Assembly: GCA_947259405.1 (NCBI GenBank)
Contig: CAMYLY010000001.1
Coordinates: 62,001 to 126,000, forward strand
Direction of reading: 5' to 3'
Source of the DNA: an uncultured Gemmatimonadales bacterium
GTDB taxonomy: Bacteria > Gemmatimonadota > Gemmatimonadetes > Gemmatimonadales > GWC2-71-9
DNA: 64,000 bases
This document shows, piece after piece, positions 8,988 through 18,299 of the stretch. Within the stretch, counting starts at the first letter, position 1. Every line of letters begins with the position of its first letter. Under the pieces are notes generated by a model. The model did no database searches and was not told the DNA's origin. It was given only the letters and a program-made list of their open reading frames with translations. A program made the position numbers and the translations under genes.

Positions 8988-10376
8988 ATGTGGCACGAGG
9001 ACATACTTGGCACGATCGGGAACACGCCGCTGGTCCGCATCAACCGGCTTGCGGTCCATTTGCCGTGCACCGTGCTCGTGAAGCTAGAGTTCTTCAATCC
9101 AGGTGGATCGGTCAAAGACCGGATCGGCGTGTCGATGATCGATGCCGCCGTCGAGGCGGGCGACCTCAAATCGGGCGGTACGATCATCGAAGGTACGAGC
9201 GGCAATACGGGCGTCGGGCTCTGCCTCGCCGCGATCGCCCGCGGGTATCGGTGCGTGTTCACCACGACCGACAAGCAGAGCCCCGAGAAGATCGCGATCC
9301 TCCGAGCACTCGGCGCTGAGGTCATCGTGTGCCCAACGGCCGTCGCACCCGACGACCCCCGATCATACTACTCCGTCGCCCGTCGGCTGGCGAAAGACAT
9401 CCCGAACTCCGTCTACCTCAACCAGTACGACAATCCTGCGAACACCGTCGCCCACGTACGCACAACTGGACCTGAGCTGTGGGAGCAAACGGACGGAAGA
9501 ATCACCCATCTGATCGTCGGTGCGGGGACCGGCGGCACGATCTCGGGTACCACGTCCTACCTCAAAGAACGGAACCCGGCCGTCAAAACCATAGGCGTGG
9601 ATCCGTATGGCTCCGTGTATTGGAAATACTTCCACACCCGGGAATTCGATGAAAAGGAGATCTTTCCCTATGTCACCGAAGGCGTCGGGGAGGACATTCT
9701 TGCCGGCAACATGAACTTCGATCTCGTGGATGATTACGTGCGCGTCACGGACAAGGAAGCGATGCAGATGACGCGGCGGCTTGCCGAAATGGAAGGCATG
9801 TTCCTCGGAGGCTCATGCGGGATGGCGATGTCCGGCGCACTCCAGTGGATGGAAGCACACCGCGACGAGCTGACGGCCGATGATATCGTGGTCGTCGTCA
9901 TGCCCGACGGAGGATACCGTTCGCTCGGGAAGGTCTATAACGATATCTGGATGCAGGAACACGGCTTCCTCGACGATGCGGACACGTTGACCGCCGACGG
10001 GCTGGTCCAGCAGCGGAGTGCGGGATCGATGACGCCGGCGTTGGTGTCCGTATCGACGGACACGACGCTCGGCGACGCGATCGATCTGATGGGACAACAC
10101 GGGATATCGCAGATGCCCGTTATGAAGAACGGCAAGGTGGTGGGTGGCTTGATCGAACAGGACATCCTACGCGCCTTGATCCGGGATGCTGATGCTCGCG
10201 CGCATTTCGTGAGCGATCTCATGGGTGACCCGTTCCCCATTGTCGACGGTTCCCGTCCGGTTCTGGAACTGGCTGCGCAATTGGGGCCGGACAGCCCCGC
10301 GGTGCTCGTACGGCAGACCAGTGGTGGTCTGGGGATTCTCACGCGGTCAGATTTGATCGGCACGCTGGGGGCGTGA
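8988..10376 (+). CDS. cbs: Cystathionine beta-synthase with C-terminal CBS pair
   Basis: A 462-residue PLP enzyme that condenses serine (or an activated serine) with homocysteine or sulfide; cystathionine synthesis is the likeliest role. The PLP lysine is K43 in NPGGSVKDRIG. The substrate loop is EGTSGNTG and the phosphate-binding loop is GAGTGGT. Residues ~340-462 are two CBS modules (SVSTDTTLGDAIDLMGQHGI, later LGILTRSDLIG), which bind adenosyl ligands and regulate the enzyme. The length fits bacterial CBS rather than plain cysteine synthase (~310). ATG 8988 follows GGAGGAGATC, so the upstream in-frame ATG is rejected. Confidence 0.9.
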   Translation: MWHEDILGTIGNTPLVRINRLAVHLPCTVLVKLEFFNPGGSVKDRIGVSMIDAAVEAGDLKSGGTIIEGTSGNTGVGLCLAAIARGYRCVFTTTDKQSPEKIAILRALGAEVIVCPTAVAPDDPRSYYSVARRLAKDIPNSVYLNQYDNPANTVAHVRTTGPELWEQTDGRITHLIVGAGTGGTISGTTSYLKERNPAVKTIGVDPYGSVYWKYFHTREFDEKEIFPYVTEGVGEDILAGNMNFDLVDDYVRVTDKEAMQMTRRLAEMEGMFLGGSCGMAMSGALQWMEAHRDELTADDIVVVVMPDGGYRSLGKVYNDIWMQEHGFLDDADTLTADGLVQQRSAGSMTPALVSVSTDTTLGDAIDLMGQHGISQMPVMKNGKVVGGLIEQDILRALIRDADARAHFVSDLMGDPFPIVDGSRPVLELAAQLGPDSPAVLVRQTSGGLGILTRSDLIGTLGA

Positions 10377-10615
10377 ACGAATGACGGAGCGTGGGAGTAC
10401 GTCCATCTCGTCGTCGACGATCCATCGTTGTTTCCGCTGCAACCAAGCCGGCCAATCATCCCAGTAGTGGTCATCGTCCTGTGCGCGTTGGTCGTCTGGC
10501 GGGGGGCAGGATCGTGGAGTATAGATCTCAGTGCACGCCACGCCGGCCATCCCTAGCCACCCAGCGTCCCCTCACCCATCTTCCAGGCAACAGCATTCCA
10601 GAGTAGTCGACGCGC

Positions 10616-11020
10616 ATGACTGATAATTCTCCACGCCGCATCAGATTCATCAGAGCAAAGGTCGACCTGGTCGCTGGCGAAAGCTGTAAGGCTGAGGTGG
10701 AGGTTGAAAGCCACGGCCTCGGACGCTTTACCGGCGCGGCCCAAGGTGGCATCAGCCCACAAGATCAGATGCGCGCCGTCGCCCGAGCGACTTCGGATGC
10801 GTTGTCCGACGCATTCCACGCCCAGGCTGCGAAGGTCCGCGTCATTGGGGTCCACCTGATAAATACCGTGCCCCATACGGCGGTGGTGGTCTCGCTCGCC
10901 GCGTCGAAGGGGGCGTTAACCAAGACGCTGCTCGGTGTCTGCGACGGTGCCCATGATCCGGCGACCGCGACCGCGCTGGCGGTGCTCAATGCAACTAATC
11001 GGTTTCTGGGGCCGGCATAA
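10616..11020 (+). CDS. Hypothetical protein, 134 aa
   Basis: A soluble alpha/beta-looking protein with no signal peptide or membrane segment. It has alternating beta strands (FIRAKVDLVAG, KAEVEVESHG) and a helix around MRAVARATSDALSDAF, ending in VLNATNRFL. The pattern resembles small ligand-binding or dimerisation domains, but I do not recognise the family and propose no function. It stands after a 239-base gap downstream of cbs, in which I see no gene or clear site. Confidence 0.62.
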   Translation: MTDNSPRRIRFIRAKVDLVAGESCKAEVEVESHGLGRFTGAAQGGISPQDQMRAVARATSDALSDAFHAQAAKVRVIGVHLINTVPHTAVVVSLAASKGALTKTLLGVCDGAHDPATATALAVLNATNRFLGPA

Positions 11021-11041
11021 GCGAAGGCAGCCTCACAGGTT

Positions 11042-11086
11042 CTTTGCGCTTTTCGAACATCTCCATGACATTTGTAGGAAGCAGTC
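11042..11086 (+). repeat. Intergenic repeat R, copy 1
   Basis: A 45-bp sequence matches bases 30019-30063 at 38 of 45 positions. Its core is GAACATCTCCATGACATTTG, in which ACAT occurs twice 11 bp apart, a spacing used by OmpR-type regulators. Copy 2 lies just upstream of a histidine-kinase/response-regulator operon. Here no convincing plus-strand gene follows. The rest of the 11021-11317 gap holds a GC-rich hairpin at 11298-11314 and nothing else I can call. Confidence 0.5.
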
Positions 11087-11317
11087 GAACTTCCACGCCT
11101 ATCAGATGCTGCGCATGTCCGACATGCCGGAGATCGGGTGCGCTTTATCGACTCGCGAGTGCCTTTTAAGCGCTCACGGGTCGACGACTCCGACATATGC
11201 CGTTCTCGCCGAAGCGGGTCCGCACGGCTTTGTCATAGTCGTCGGAACCTGCTCCATGGGCCCGCGTCGGACTGGGCCCAGCGGCACTCGGGTGGCTGCC
11301 TGCCGCGGGCAGGCGAC

Positions 11318-12160
11318 CTACGCCGCCGGGCGGCTTCGCACCTCGACCGCCTGCGAGACCTCCGAACTCATCGTGAAATGCGCCTCGCGCAGCGCCGCCT
11401 TCGCACGCTCCATGGCTGCGGTACGCACCCGCTCGAGGTTGGTGCCGCGCTCGGTATCGCACCAGAACGCGCCTTCGATCACGACGAACTGCGCTGCGAA
11501 CTCGACCACGCGGCTGGCCGGCACGGGATGCTCGAGCACCCCGTCGATCTCCCGAATAACGTCCCGTATGACCGTTCGCGCTTCAGCCGAGTCGTCGCCG
11601 TAGTCGATCCCGATGGTGAACGCGAGACGCCGGAGTCCGTCGCGCGTGAAGTTGAGAAGTGGGTTTCGCAGAATCACCGCACTCGGTAGAAACACGTCGC
11701 ATTCGTTTGCCGCGCGAATCACCACATTCATGAGCGAGATGTCGCGAACTACTCCGCGGTGCCCGGTGCTCTCGATCAGGTCACCGACGTCGAAGGAGGG
11801 CCGCACGGAGAACAGCAGTCCTGCGAGCATGTTCTCGCCAATCTCCCTGAACGCGAAGCCGACGATGATCGCCGTCGCGCCACCGGCTGCCATGATGCTC
11901 ACGGCTATCGACCGCAAGCCGAGGATGTTCGTCGCGATCACCAAGCCGACGAGCGCCAACCCCCACGTGCCAACGTGCTGTGCCAGCGGAGCGTAAGGTC
12001 GCGTCCCCTTGCCCCGTTCGAGAACCCCGCGCAGCCAACGTCCCACACGCCGACCGACCCACACGCTGACCACGAAAACGACGCCGCCGTAAAGCGCTCG
12101 CGGCGCCAACCGAACGACGCTGGCCCAGTCTGCCTGAAGTGCCTCCCATAGTGCTTCCAT
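11318..12160 (-). CDS. Small-conductance mechanosensitive channel (MscS family)
   Basis: A 280-residue inner-membrane channel protein. Hydrophobic helices span ~16-36, ~63-82 and ~86-110. The third is glycine/alanine-rich pore-helix-like sequence (SIMAAGGATAIIVGFAFREIGENMLAG). The MscS beta domain follows (FDVGDLIESTGHRGVVRDISLMNVVIR, then VFLPSAVILRNPLLNF). Such channels open on membrane tension to release solutes after hypo-osmotic shock. The gene diverges from the marR gene, sharing a 161-base region with a palindrome. A GC-rich hairpin at 11298-11314 follows its stop. Confidence 0.87.
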   Translation of the reverse strand: MEALWEALQADWASVVRLAPRALYGGVVFVVSVWVGRRVGRWLRGVLERGKGTRPYAPLAQHVGTWGLALVGLVIATNILGLRSIAVSIMAAGGATAIIVGFAFREIGENMLAGLLFSVRPSFDVGDLIESTGHRGVVRDISLMNVVIRAANECDVFLPSAVILRNPLLNFTRDGLRRLAFTIGIDYGDDSAEARTVIRDVIREIDGVLEHPVPASRVVEFAAQFVVIEGAFWCDTERGTNLERVRTAAMERAKAALREAHFTMSSEVSQAVEVRSRPAA

Positions 12161-12265
12161 GACTCTCCTCGGAACGGTTCAGATGGGTGGTTCGATGGTT
12201 GAGATCTTCGTAACGCTATGCAAGACAACTACTTGCGAACCGCTATGTGTGCCACTATAGAGATA

Positions 12266-12290
12266 CTTGATATCAAGCTTTATATCAAGT
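12266..12290. promoter_or_regulatory. Palindromic operator candidate for the MarR regulator
   Basis: CTTGATATCAAG at 12266-12277 is a perfect 12-bp palindrome, and a further half-site ATATCAAGT lies at 12282-12290. It sits in the AT-rich divergent region between mscS (minus) and marR (plus), 32 bases before the marR start. MarR proteins bind palindromes of this size and often repress their own operon. The assignment is by position only. Confidence 0.55.
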
Positions 12291-12321
12291 ACCTTGGTGT
12301 CAATATAAATCTGGCGCAAGC

Positions 12322-12822
12322 ATGTCTCCCAATACCAACAAACTGTCATCGTACACACCGCTCTCGATCGACCCGGCATCCCTCGATCTCGTGGGGCTGA
12401 TCGCGTTTCTCAGTCGTCACATCCAACACCACGTCAAACGGCTCTTGTCACCGTTCGAGCTTGACACCTCGACCTTCGAGACGCTGGCAGTGCTCTATCG
12501 ACTCGGCGCGCCGTACGAAATGTCACCGACCGAATTGCGCCACGCGGTCGTTCTCACATCGGGGGCAATGACGAGTTGCATCGATCGACTCGAGAAACGC
12601 GGGTGGGTCGAGCGCGTGCAAGATCCGAACGATCGCCGCAGCATCCGGGTCCGGCTCACGCCTGATGGTCACGCGTTTACCGATGACGTGATCAAGGCGC
12701 GTCTGAAGGAAGGCAAGGCCATGGTTGGCCGCCTGACCAAGACGCAGCAGACACAGCTGACGGACTTACTGCGGCGACTGCTCGAGACAACTGACACCAC
12801 AACAGCAATGGAGAACCGATAG
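12322..12822 (+). CDS. MarR-family transcriptional regulator
   Basis: A 166-residue winged-helix repressor. N-terminal helices (~20-60) dimerise. The recognition region is MSPTELRHAVVLTSGAMTSC followed by IDRLEKRGWVERV, and the wing is DPNDRRSIRVRLT. MarR proteins usually respond to small aromatic ligands or redox signals. The stop codon abuts the ATG of the next gene with no gap, so it is probably the first gene of an operon with the porin and ion channels. It may also control the divergent mscS. Confidence 0.9.
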   Translation: MSPNTNKLSSYTPLSIDPASLDLVGLIAFLSRHIQHHVKRLLSPFELDTSTFETLAVLYRLGAPYEMSPTELRHAVVLTSGAMTSCIDRLEKRGWVERVQDPNDRRSIRVRLTPDGHAFTDDVIKARLKEGKAMVGRLTKTQQTQLTDLLRRLLETTDTTTAMENR

Positions 12823-13887
12823 ATGCAACGCGAAGGGGACGACAAACCGAGCAATACACGTGGCCGCACGGCCATGAGCCTGCTGTGCGCCGTGCTACTG
12901 CTGATGGGCACGCACGCGCACGCGCAGCAGAATGATCCGCTCCTCCAACAACTCGTGCAGACGTTCCAGCGCGACTACCTGACGATCGGTGCTCTGTTCC
13001 AGACAGTCGCTGACGGGCAGATCGAGCGCACGGCCCCCGGTGAGAACGGATTTAGCGTCGCCAACTTCCGCCTGCGGGTGCTGGGCGAGCTGGATAACGG
13101 CTTCGGCTATTTGCTGCAGACGAACTTCACCGGCGCGCCCGCCATCCTCGACGCCCGCATGTCGTACCGATTCCATCCGAGCGTACGCGTGATGGTGGGG
13201 CAGTTCAAATCGCCGTTCAGCGCCGAGTTTCTCACCTATGCCGGCAGCATCGACTTTGTGAATCGAGCGCAAGCGGTCACGGCCTTGGCGCCCGGCCGCC
13301 AGATTGGCGCACAAGCCGAGTGGCGTCACGATGCTCTTGGCATCAGCGCTGGCGTGTTCAATGGCAACGCCACCGTGGTCAATGGAAACGACGGTGACGG
13401 TTTCCTGTACGTCGCGCGCGCGAATGGGCAATGGCCGTTGACGACTTCGGGCGACACGCCGGCATCGCTCGAACTGGGATTGAATGCGGCGTACTCCAAC
13501 GACGACGCAGTCAACATCGGCGGCGTGATCACGAGCTTCACCGGCAACCGGGCCGTGTTCGGGGGCGACGCGCGTCTCGTGCATGGCCGGCTTCTGGTGG
13601 CGGCCGAAGCCCTCGTGATGTCCCTCGATCCCGACCTCGGTGCCAACCGCACGCCGTGGGGCAGCCACGTCACCGCCGGGTACATGTCGTCGGCCAAGAC
13701 CCAACTGCTCGTGCGCTGGGACGGATTCGAGCGAGACGACGGCACCGATCGCCAGGACTACGTCATCCTTGGCCTCAATGTGTGGCCGACGCTCGCCACC
13801 GAGGTACAAGTGAACTATTTGATCGACCCCGATGATGCGGCGTTCGATCACCATCAACTCCTCGTCAACTTCCAACTCGGGTTTTGA
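12823..13887 (+). CDS. OprP/OprO-like phosphate-selective porin
   Basis: A 354-residue outer-membrane protein. A long basic N-region precedes a signal peptide (AMSLLCAVLLLMGTHAHAQQ). The barrel has repeated amphipathic strands such as FSVANFRLRVLGELDNGFGY, PSVRVMVGQFKSPF and GYMSSAKTQLLVRWDGF, and it ends in aromatic LLVNFQLGF. The pattern GQFKSPFSAEF is typical of porin O/P. Substrate choice is not visible: the family includes phosphate, pyrophosphate and polyphosphate pores. ATG 12823 follows the marR stop directly, so translation is probably coupled. Confidence 0.78.
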   Translation: MQREGDDKPSNTRGRTAMSLLCAVLLLMGTHAHAQQNDPLLQQLVQTFQRDYLTIGALFQTVADGQIERTAPGENGFSVANFRLRVLGELDNGFGYLLQTNFTGAPAILDARMSYRFHPSVRVMVGQFKSPFSAEFLTYAGSIDFVNRAQAVTALAPGRQIGAQAEWRHDALGISAGVFNGNATVVNGNDGDGFLYVARANGQWPLTTSGDTPASLELGLNAAYSNDDAVNIGGVITSFTGNRAVFGGDARLVHGRLLVAAEALVMSLDPDLGANRTPWGSHVTAGYMSSAKTQLLVRWDGFERDDGTDRQDYVILGLNVWPTLATEVQVNYLIDPDDAAFDHHQLLVNFQLGF

Positions 13888-13925
13888 CGAACGGATCGAC
13901 CCTTCAACATCTCAGGATTACACCA

Positions 13926-15617
13926 ATGAATGATCGCGCTATGAGCAACCGGATATTTCGCACCATCACTTTCGTGGGCGTCACTGGTCTGTTCCTCTTG
14001 GCGGGGGGCATGGTGCCGGTACGCGCGCAGGATACCACCCAAGCCGTCGTGCCAGCAGGCGAACCCGTCGTCTTCCGCGGCGATACGCTCTTTCGCCTCT
14101 ACGGTACGGTCGGTCCTTTCACCCCCGAGGAACGCGCGACGGCCCTCGCGGAGCGATTGGACAGTCTCGCGAACGACCCGCTGGCGCGCGCGAGTTCGGT
14201 GGAAGTGGTCGATACGAGCGGCGCGATCGACATTCGCGTCGCGGGGTTCATCCTCATGACCGTGACGGACCGAGACGCGGCCGAAGCCGGGCTGACACGA
14301 ACTGTCTTGGGTGAGCAATACGCGACGCAGATCCAAGCGACCATGCAGAGCCGCGAGGGCGCCGCGACGCTCCAAAGCCTGCTCATCGGGGCGGGCCTGA
14401 CGCTGCTTGCGACACTTGCACTTGTCTTGTTGTTCAAATTGCTGAATCGGGTTTTCCCAACTCTGTATCGGCTGCTCGAATCGTGGCGCGACACGAAGAT
14501 CCCATCAGTTCGGATCCAGCGGCTGGAATTACTCTCATCCGCCCGGCTCACCGATTTCTTCATTGGGATCGCGAAGGTACTTCGCGTGGCCGCCGTGGTC
14601 GTCGCGCTCTACATCTTTGCACCACTCGTGCTCAGCTTCTTCCCGTGGACGCGTCGTCTGTCCACGCGGCTGGTCGACTACGTCGTTAACCCGCTCGACC
14701 AGGGGTTTGACGCCTTCATTGCCTACTTGCCGAACCTGTTCACCATTGCGGTCATCGTGGTGGTGATCTGGTACGTGCTCAAGTTCATTCACCTGTTCTT
14801 CAACGGGATCGAACACCGCGCTATCGCGCTCCCCGGTTTCTATCCGGAGTGGGCCCAACCGACATACAAGATTGTCCGCTTCGTCGTCATTATCGCCGCG
14901 GCGATCGTGATCTTTCCCTATCTCCCAGGATCCGATACGCCCGCGTTCCGTGGCATTTCCGTCGTGATGGGTCTGCTGATTTCGTTCGGTTCCGCATCGG
15001 CCATCGCCAACGTGGTTGCCGGTGTCGTCATGACCTACATGCGACCGTTCGAACTCGGGGATCGCGTGAAGATCGCGGAGACGGTTGGTGACGTCGTTGA
15101 GAAGACGCTGCTCATCACGCGAGTTCGCACGACAAAAAAGGTGGACATCACGATCCCGAACGCCATGGTGTTGTCAAGCCACATTATCAACTACAGCAGC
15201 ACCGCCGATGACGGGGGAATGATTCTGCACACCAGCGTCACGATCGGGTACGACGTGCCATGGAGGCAAGTGCACGAAGTCCTTCTGAGCGCAGTCGAAA
15301 ACACTGAAGGCATCATGCCCGAGCCCAAGCCATTCGTATTGCAGACGAGTCTGGACGATTTCTATGTGGCTTACGAGTTGAACGTATATACGGAGCAGCC
15401 AAACCAAATGGCGAAGATCTACTCCGACCTGCATCAAAACATCCAGGACCGATGCAACGAGGCCGGTATCGAAATCCTGTCGCCGCACTACGGTGCGATG
15501 CGTGATGGCAATCAGAAAGCGGTGCCGGAACAGTACCTACCCAAGTCGTATACCGCTCCGGTCTTTGGCGTCCGATTCTCTGGAAGCTCTGCGTCGGTCC
15601 CGACATCGGGCGCGTAA
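13926..15617 (+). CDS. MscS-family channel with exported N-terminal domain
   Basis: A 563-residue mechanosensitive channel. A signal peptide (VGVTGLFLLAGGMVPVRAQ) leads to a ~115-residue periplasmic domain, then about five hydrophobic helices between ~145 and ~370, including TLLATLALVLLFKLL and FTIAVIVVVIWYVLKFI. The MscS core follows: VMGLLISFGSASAIANVVAG pore helix, then RPFELGDRVKIAE and IPNAMVLSSHIINYS. It is larger than E. coli MscS (286 aa). I chose ATG 13926; the TTG overlapping the porin stop has no ribosome site. It is probably co-transcribed with marR and the porin. Confidence 0.87.
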   Translation: MNDRAMSNRIFRTITFVGVTGLFLLAGGMVPVRAQDTTQAVVPAGEPVVFRGDTLFRLYGTVGPFTPEERATALAERLDSLANDPLARASSVEVVDTSGAIDIRVAGFILMTVTDRDAAEAGLTRTVLGEQYATQIQATMQSREGAATLQSLLIGAGLTLLATLALVLLFKLLNRVFPTLYRLLESWRDTKIPSVRIQRLELLSSARLTDFFIGIAKVLRVAAVVVALYIFAPLVLSFFPWTRRLSTRLVDYVVNPLDQGFDAFIAYLPNLFTIAVIVVVIWYVLKFIHLFFNGIEHRAIALPGFYPEWAQPTYKIVRFVVIIAAAIVIFPYLPGSDTPAFRGISVVMGLLISFGSASAIANVVAGVVMTYMRPFELGDRVKIAETVGDVVEKTLLITRVRTTKKVDITIPNAMVLSSHIINYSSTADDGGMILHTSVTIGYDVPWRQVHEVLLSAVENTEGIMPEPKPFVLQTSLDDFYVAYELNVYTEQPNQMAKIYSDLHQNIQDRCNEAGIEILSPHYGAMRDGNQKAVPEQYLPKSYTAPVFGVRFSGSSASVPTSGA

Positions 15618-15668
15618 CCCACCCATGACACGAACCATGACCCGGACACCGCTGCACGTGGAGGCATC

Positions 15669-16772
15669 ATGAAGAGGCCCTCTTGGCGCATTCCGATCTT
15701 CAGCCGCAAGGCACCCCTGTCCCCGTTACCCCCGGGCGCATCACCAGGGACGCTCACGGCACCGGCGGACGCGTCACCACCACGGATCACGGTCTTGGCT
15801 TACGACGCTGAGCAGATGGTAGAGGAAGAGCTCGACGATCCCGCGGCCATCTCGGACTACCTGGAGTCGTGGCCGGTCTCCTGGATCAACATCGATGGCT
15901 TGGGCGACACCACCGTTGTCGAACAGGTCGGCTCGGTGTTCGGCATCCATCCGCTCGCCCTCGAGGACGTCCTCAACATCCGGCACCGGCCGAAGATCGA
16001 AGAATATGACGAGCACATCTTCGTGGTCACGAGAATGGCCGGCTTCGACGACCAATTCGAGCCGGAGCAAGTCAGCCTCTTTCTCAGTTCCAACTACGTG
16101 CTGACTTTCCAGGAACGACAAGGCGATTGTCTCGAGCCGGTCCGTAACCGGCTGCGCACCAAAAAGGGCAAGATCCGCCAGCGGGGCCCCGACTACCTCG
16201 CGTACGCCGTTCTCGATGCCGTCGTCGATGGCTACTTCCCGGTGCTCGAACAGATGAGCGAACGTCTCGAGGAGCTCGAAGACGAAATTCTGCGGAACCC
16301 TAAGACCGAAACCGTCGCGAGGATACAGGGCGCACGACATGAGATGCTCACGCTGCGCCGGTCTGTCGCACCGCAGCGCGAGATCTTCAACAGCATGGTG
16401 CGTGACGGGCATGACGTGATCGGCGAGGAAGTGGGCGTGTATCTGCGGGATACCCAGGACCACGTCATTCGCATCGTCGAGATCGCCGAGAGCTATCGCG
16501 AGGTCGCCTCCGGTCTGATGGACCTCTACATGTCGAGTGTCAGCAACCGGATGAACGACATCATGAAGGTGCTCACCATCATGGCGACGATGTTCATTCC
16601 GTTGACCTTTGTCGCTGGTATTTACGGCATGAACTTCGACCCGGATGTGTCGCCCTTTAACATGCCGGAGCTACGCTGGTTCTGGGGGTATCCCTTTGCA
16701 CTCGGCCTCATGGTGGTCATGACGGTCGGGCTGCTCGTGTACTTCAGGCGGAAGGGGTGGATCGGGTCCTGA
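15669..16772 (+). CDS. corA: CorA-type magnesium/cobalt transporter
   Basis: A 367-residue divalent-cation channel. A large N-terminal cytoplasmic domain has the usual IHPLALEDVLN and RPKIEEYDEHIFVV stretches. A long helix leads to two C-terminal membrane helices (TIMATMFIPLTFVAGIYGMNF and FALGLMVVMTVGLLVYF), and the signature GMN sits between them. The first ~35 residues are a proline-rich extension. CorA forms pentamers that admit Mg2+ and Co2+. It begins 51 bases after the mscS stop. Its place among mechanosensitive channels suggests a role in ion balance under osmotic stress. Confidence 0.93.
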   Translation: MKRPSWRIPIFSRKAPLSPLPPGASPGTLTAPADASPPRITVLAYDAEQMVEEELDDPAAISDYLESWPVSWINIDGLGDTTVVEQVGSVFGIHPLALEDVLNIRHRPKIEEYDEHIFVVTRMAGFDDQFEPEQVSLFLSSNYVLTFQERQGDCLEPVRNRLRTKKGKIRQRGPDYLAYAVLDAVVDGYFPVLEQMSERLEELEDEILRNPKTETVARIQGARHEMLTLRRSVAPQREIFNSMVRDGHDVIGEEVGVYLRDTQDHVIRIVEIAESYREVASGLMDLYMSSVSNRMNDIMKVLTIMATMFIPLTFVAGIYGMNFDPDVSPFNMPELRWFWGYPFALGLMVVMTVGLLVYFRRKGWIGS

Positions 16773-16860
16773 GAGCCAGTGGCTCATCACGCCAGCTCCG
16801 CTCACTCGCACGCTGGCTCACTCCGCACGACGACAACCGCGCGCGATAGGACGGCACCGA

Positions 16861-17727
16861 ATGTATCAGGACATCATGGACTTCCGACTTCTTGAGATCA
16901 GCGGGACCTCGGTCACCGTGGGCACGGTGCTTACGGCGATCGGCTTGGTGCTCGTGGCTTGGATCCTGTCTCGTGTCCTGCAACGGACCGTAGCGTCCGC
17001 CATCCGGCGGCGGAAGCTCGCGAAAGAAGGGTCACTCGCGGCGCTCCAGCGCCTCACGCACTACACCGTCATGTTCATAGGAGCTGCCATCGCTCTCGAA
17101 ACGGTCGGCGTCTCGCTTTCGGCCCTGTTTGCTGCTGGTGCCATCTTCGCCGTAGGGTTGGGCTTCGCGATGCAAAACATCGCCCAAAACTTTGTATCCG
17201 GTGTGATCCTGCTCCTGGAACACACGACGAAGCCGGGGGACATCATCCAAGTCAACGACACGATCGTTCGTGTGCAGAAGATGGGCATTCGAGCCACGAT
17301 TGCGCGCACCCTCGATGACGAAGAATTGATCGTGCCCAATTCCATGCTCGTGCAGTCGTCGGTCAAGAATCATACACTCAGTGATTCCAACTATCGCGTC
17401 CGGGTGTCAGTCGGCGTGACCTACGCTTCGGACATGAAACTGGTGCGCGATACCCTTGAACGCGTTGCCCGCGCCATGCGGGGGCGCCTCCAAGAGAAGG
17501 AACCGGTGGTCCTGATGACGTCGTTCGGCAGTTCATCAGTGGACTTCGAAGTATCCGTCTGGATCGATGATCCATGGGGAGTCCGGCAGGCGAAATCCGA
17601 GCTCCATGAAGGGATGTGGTGGGCGCTGAAGGGCAGTGGTGTGACGATCGCCTTCCCGCAACTCGATGTGCACTTGGACGAGCAGGTCGTCGAGTCGTTG
17701 CGGTCTCGACCTGCCACTGCCGCATGA
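16861..17727 (+). CDS. MscS-family mechanosensitive channel, compact form
   Basis: A 288-residue channel, close to the E. coli MscS length. Membrane helices lie at ~17-35, ~60-82 and ~85-110; the last is the Gly/Ala pore helix (ALFAAGAIFAVGLGFAMQNI). The beta domain has KPGDIIQVNDTIVRVQKMGI and LIVPNSMLVQSSVKNHT. It is the third MscS homologue in 6.5 kb and the last gene of the marR cluster, 88 bases after corA. A GCACCGA leader and the ATG at 16861 set the start. Confidence 0.9.
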   Translation: MYQDIMDFRLLEISGTSVTVGTVLTAIGLVLVAWILSRVLQRTVASAIRRRKLAKEGSLAALQRLTHYTVMFIGAAIALETVGVSLSALFAAGAIFAVGLGFAMQNIAQNFVSGVILLLEHTTKPGDIIQVNDTIVRVQKMGIRATIARTLDDEELIVPNSMLVQSSVKNHTLSDSNYRVRVSVGVTYASDMKLVRDTLERVARAMRGRLQEKEPVVLMTSFGSSSVDFEVSVWIDDPWGVRQAKSELHEGMWWALKGSGVTIAFPQLDVHLDEQVVESLRSRPATAA

Positions 17728-17860
17728 CTCCCGACCCGCAGGCCTCGTCGCGCAGCCGTCAGGCCGGCAGATCGAGGATCATCCGAAGGACGCTGCGAAG
17801 ATCTCACGCCGCCGAGTAGGCAAGTGGACGGAGGATCGTTGGAAGAACGATCCGAACGTC

Positions 17861-17896
17861 AACCTGCAACCCCCGGTTTTGGAGACAAGTGCTCTT
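17861..17896 (-). repeat. tRNA-Trp remnant (T-arm to D-arm fragment)
   Basis: Bases 17861-17896 match bases 38482-38516 of the intact tRNA-Trp gene (T-arm, variable loop, anticodon arm, start of D-arm) with about two differences. The acceptor stem and the D-arm end are absent, so it cannot make a tRNA. A further stretch at 17816-17840 (TAGGCAAG, GAGGATCGTTGG) resembles bases 35155-35180 beside another tRNA-Trp scrap. The rest of the 17728-17975 gap shows no gene. Confidence 0.65.
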
Positions 17897-17975
17897 CGTA
17901 CCGTTCCCCCGCTCAACTCACCGGCGTTTCGATCCCAACGTGCGTTTGAATCAACGCCAGAAACTCGTCCGGCGA

Positions 17976-18299
17976 TCAGCCCTCAGTCGGCTCCACGCAG
18001 TACCCCGACGCGATCATCTTTTCAACTTGGCCGATGACGGCAAAGGCAGTCTGGGTCGAGATCGTGACCCCAGTGAGATCGGCGCCGTTGCATTGCTTCA
18101 GAATGTCGTCCAGCAGCTGACTCATCGTCTCCGCCGGCAGTGGCGCGACCCAGAACGGGTTGAACTTCGACACCTCGGCGGTGACGCGTCTACCCGGTTG
18201 CGTAACGACGGTTACCGCGATGGGGTAAGTGCCGCATCCCACGGCCACGACAATCGCGGTCATCGCCGCAAGCCTGTGTATTCTATTCACGCCGACCAC
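17976..18299 (-). CDS. Small putative lipoprotein
   Basis: A 107-residue protein. The N-terminus (RIHRLAAMTAIVVAVGCG) is a signal with lipobox-like VAVGC, so the mature protein would be lipid-anchored at Cys22. The mature part is short with two more cysteines (ILKQCNGADL, ASGYCVEP). I do not recognise the family. The GTG at 18299 has AGGAATGGCAAG before it; ATG 18263 is the alternative. It overlaps the end of the ORF upstream on the same strand by 13 bases. Confidence 0.6.
   Translation of the reverse strand: MVGVNRIHRLAAMTAIVVAVGCGTYPIAVTVVTQPGRRVTAEVSKFNPFWVAPLPAETMSQLLDDILKQCNGADLTGVTISTQTAFAVIGQVEKMIASGYCVEPTEG

Noticed and set aside
12895-13875. 326-codon minus-strand ORF
   Set aside because: Antisense shadow of the OprP-like porin; composition is histidine/arginine-rich without domains.
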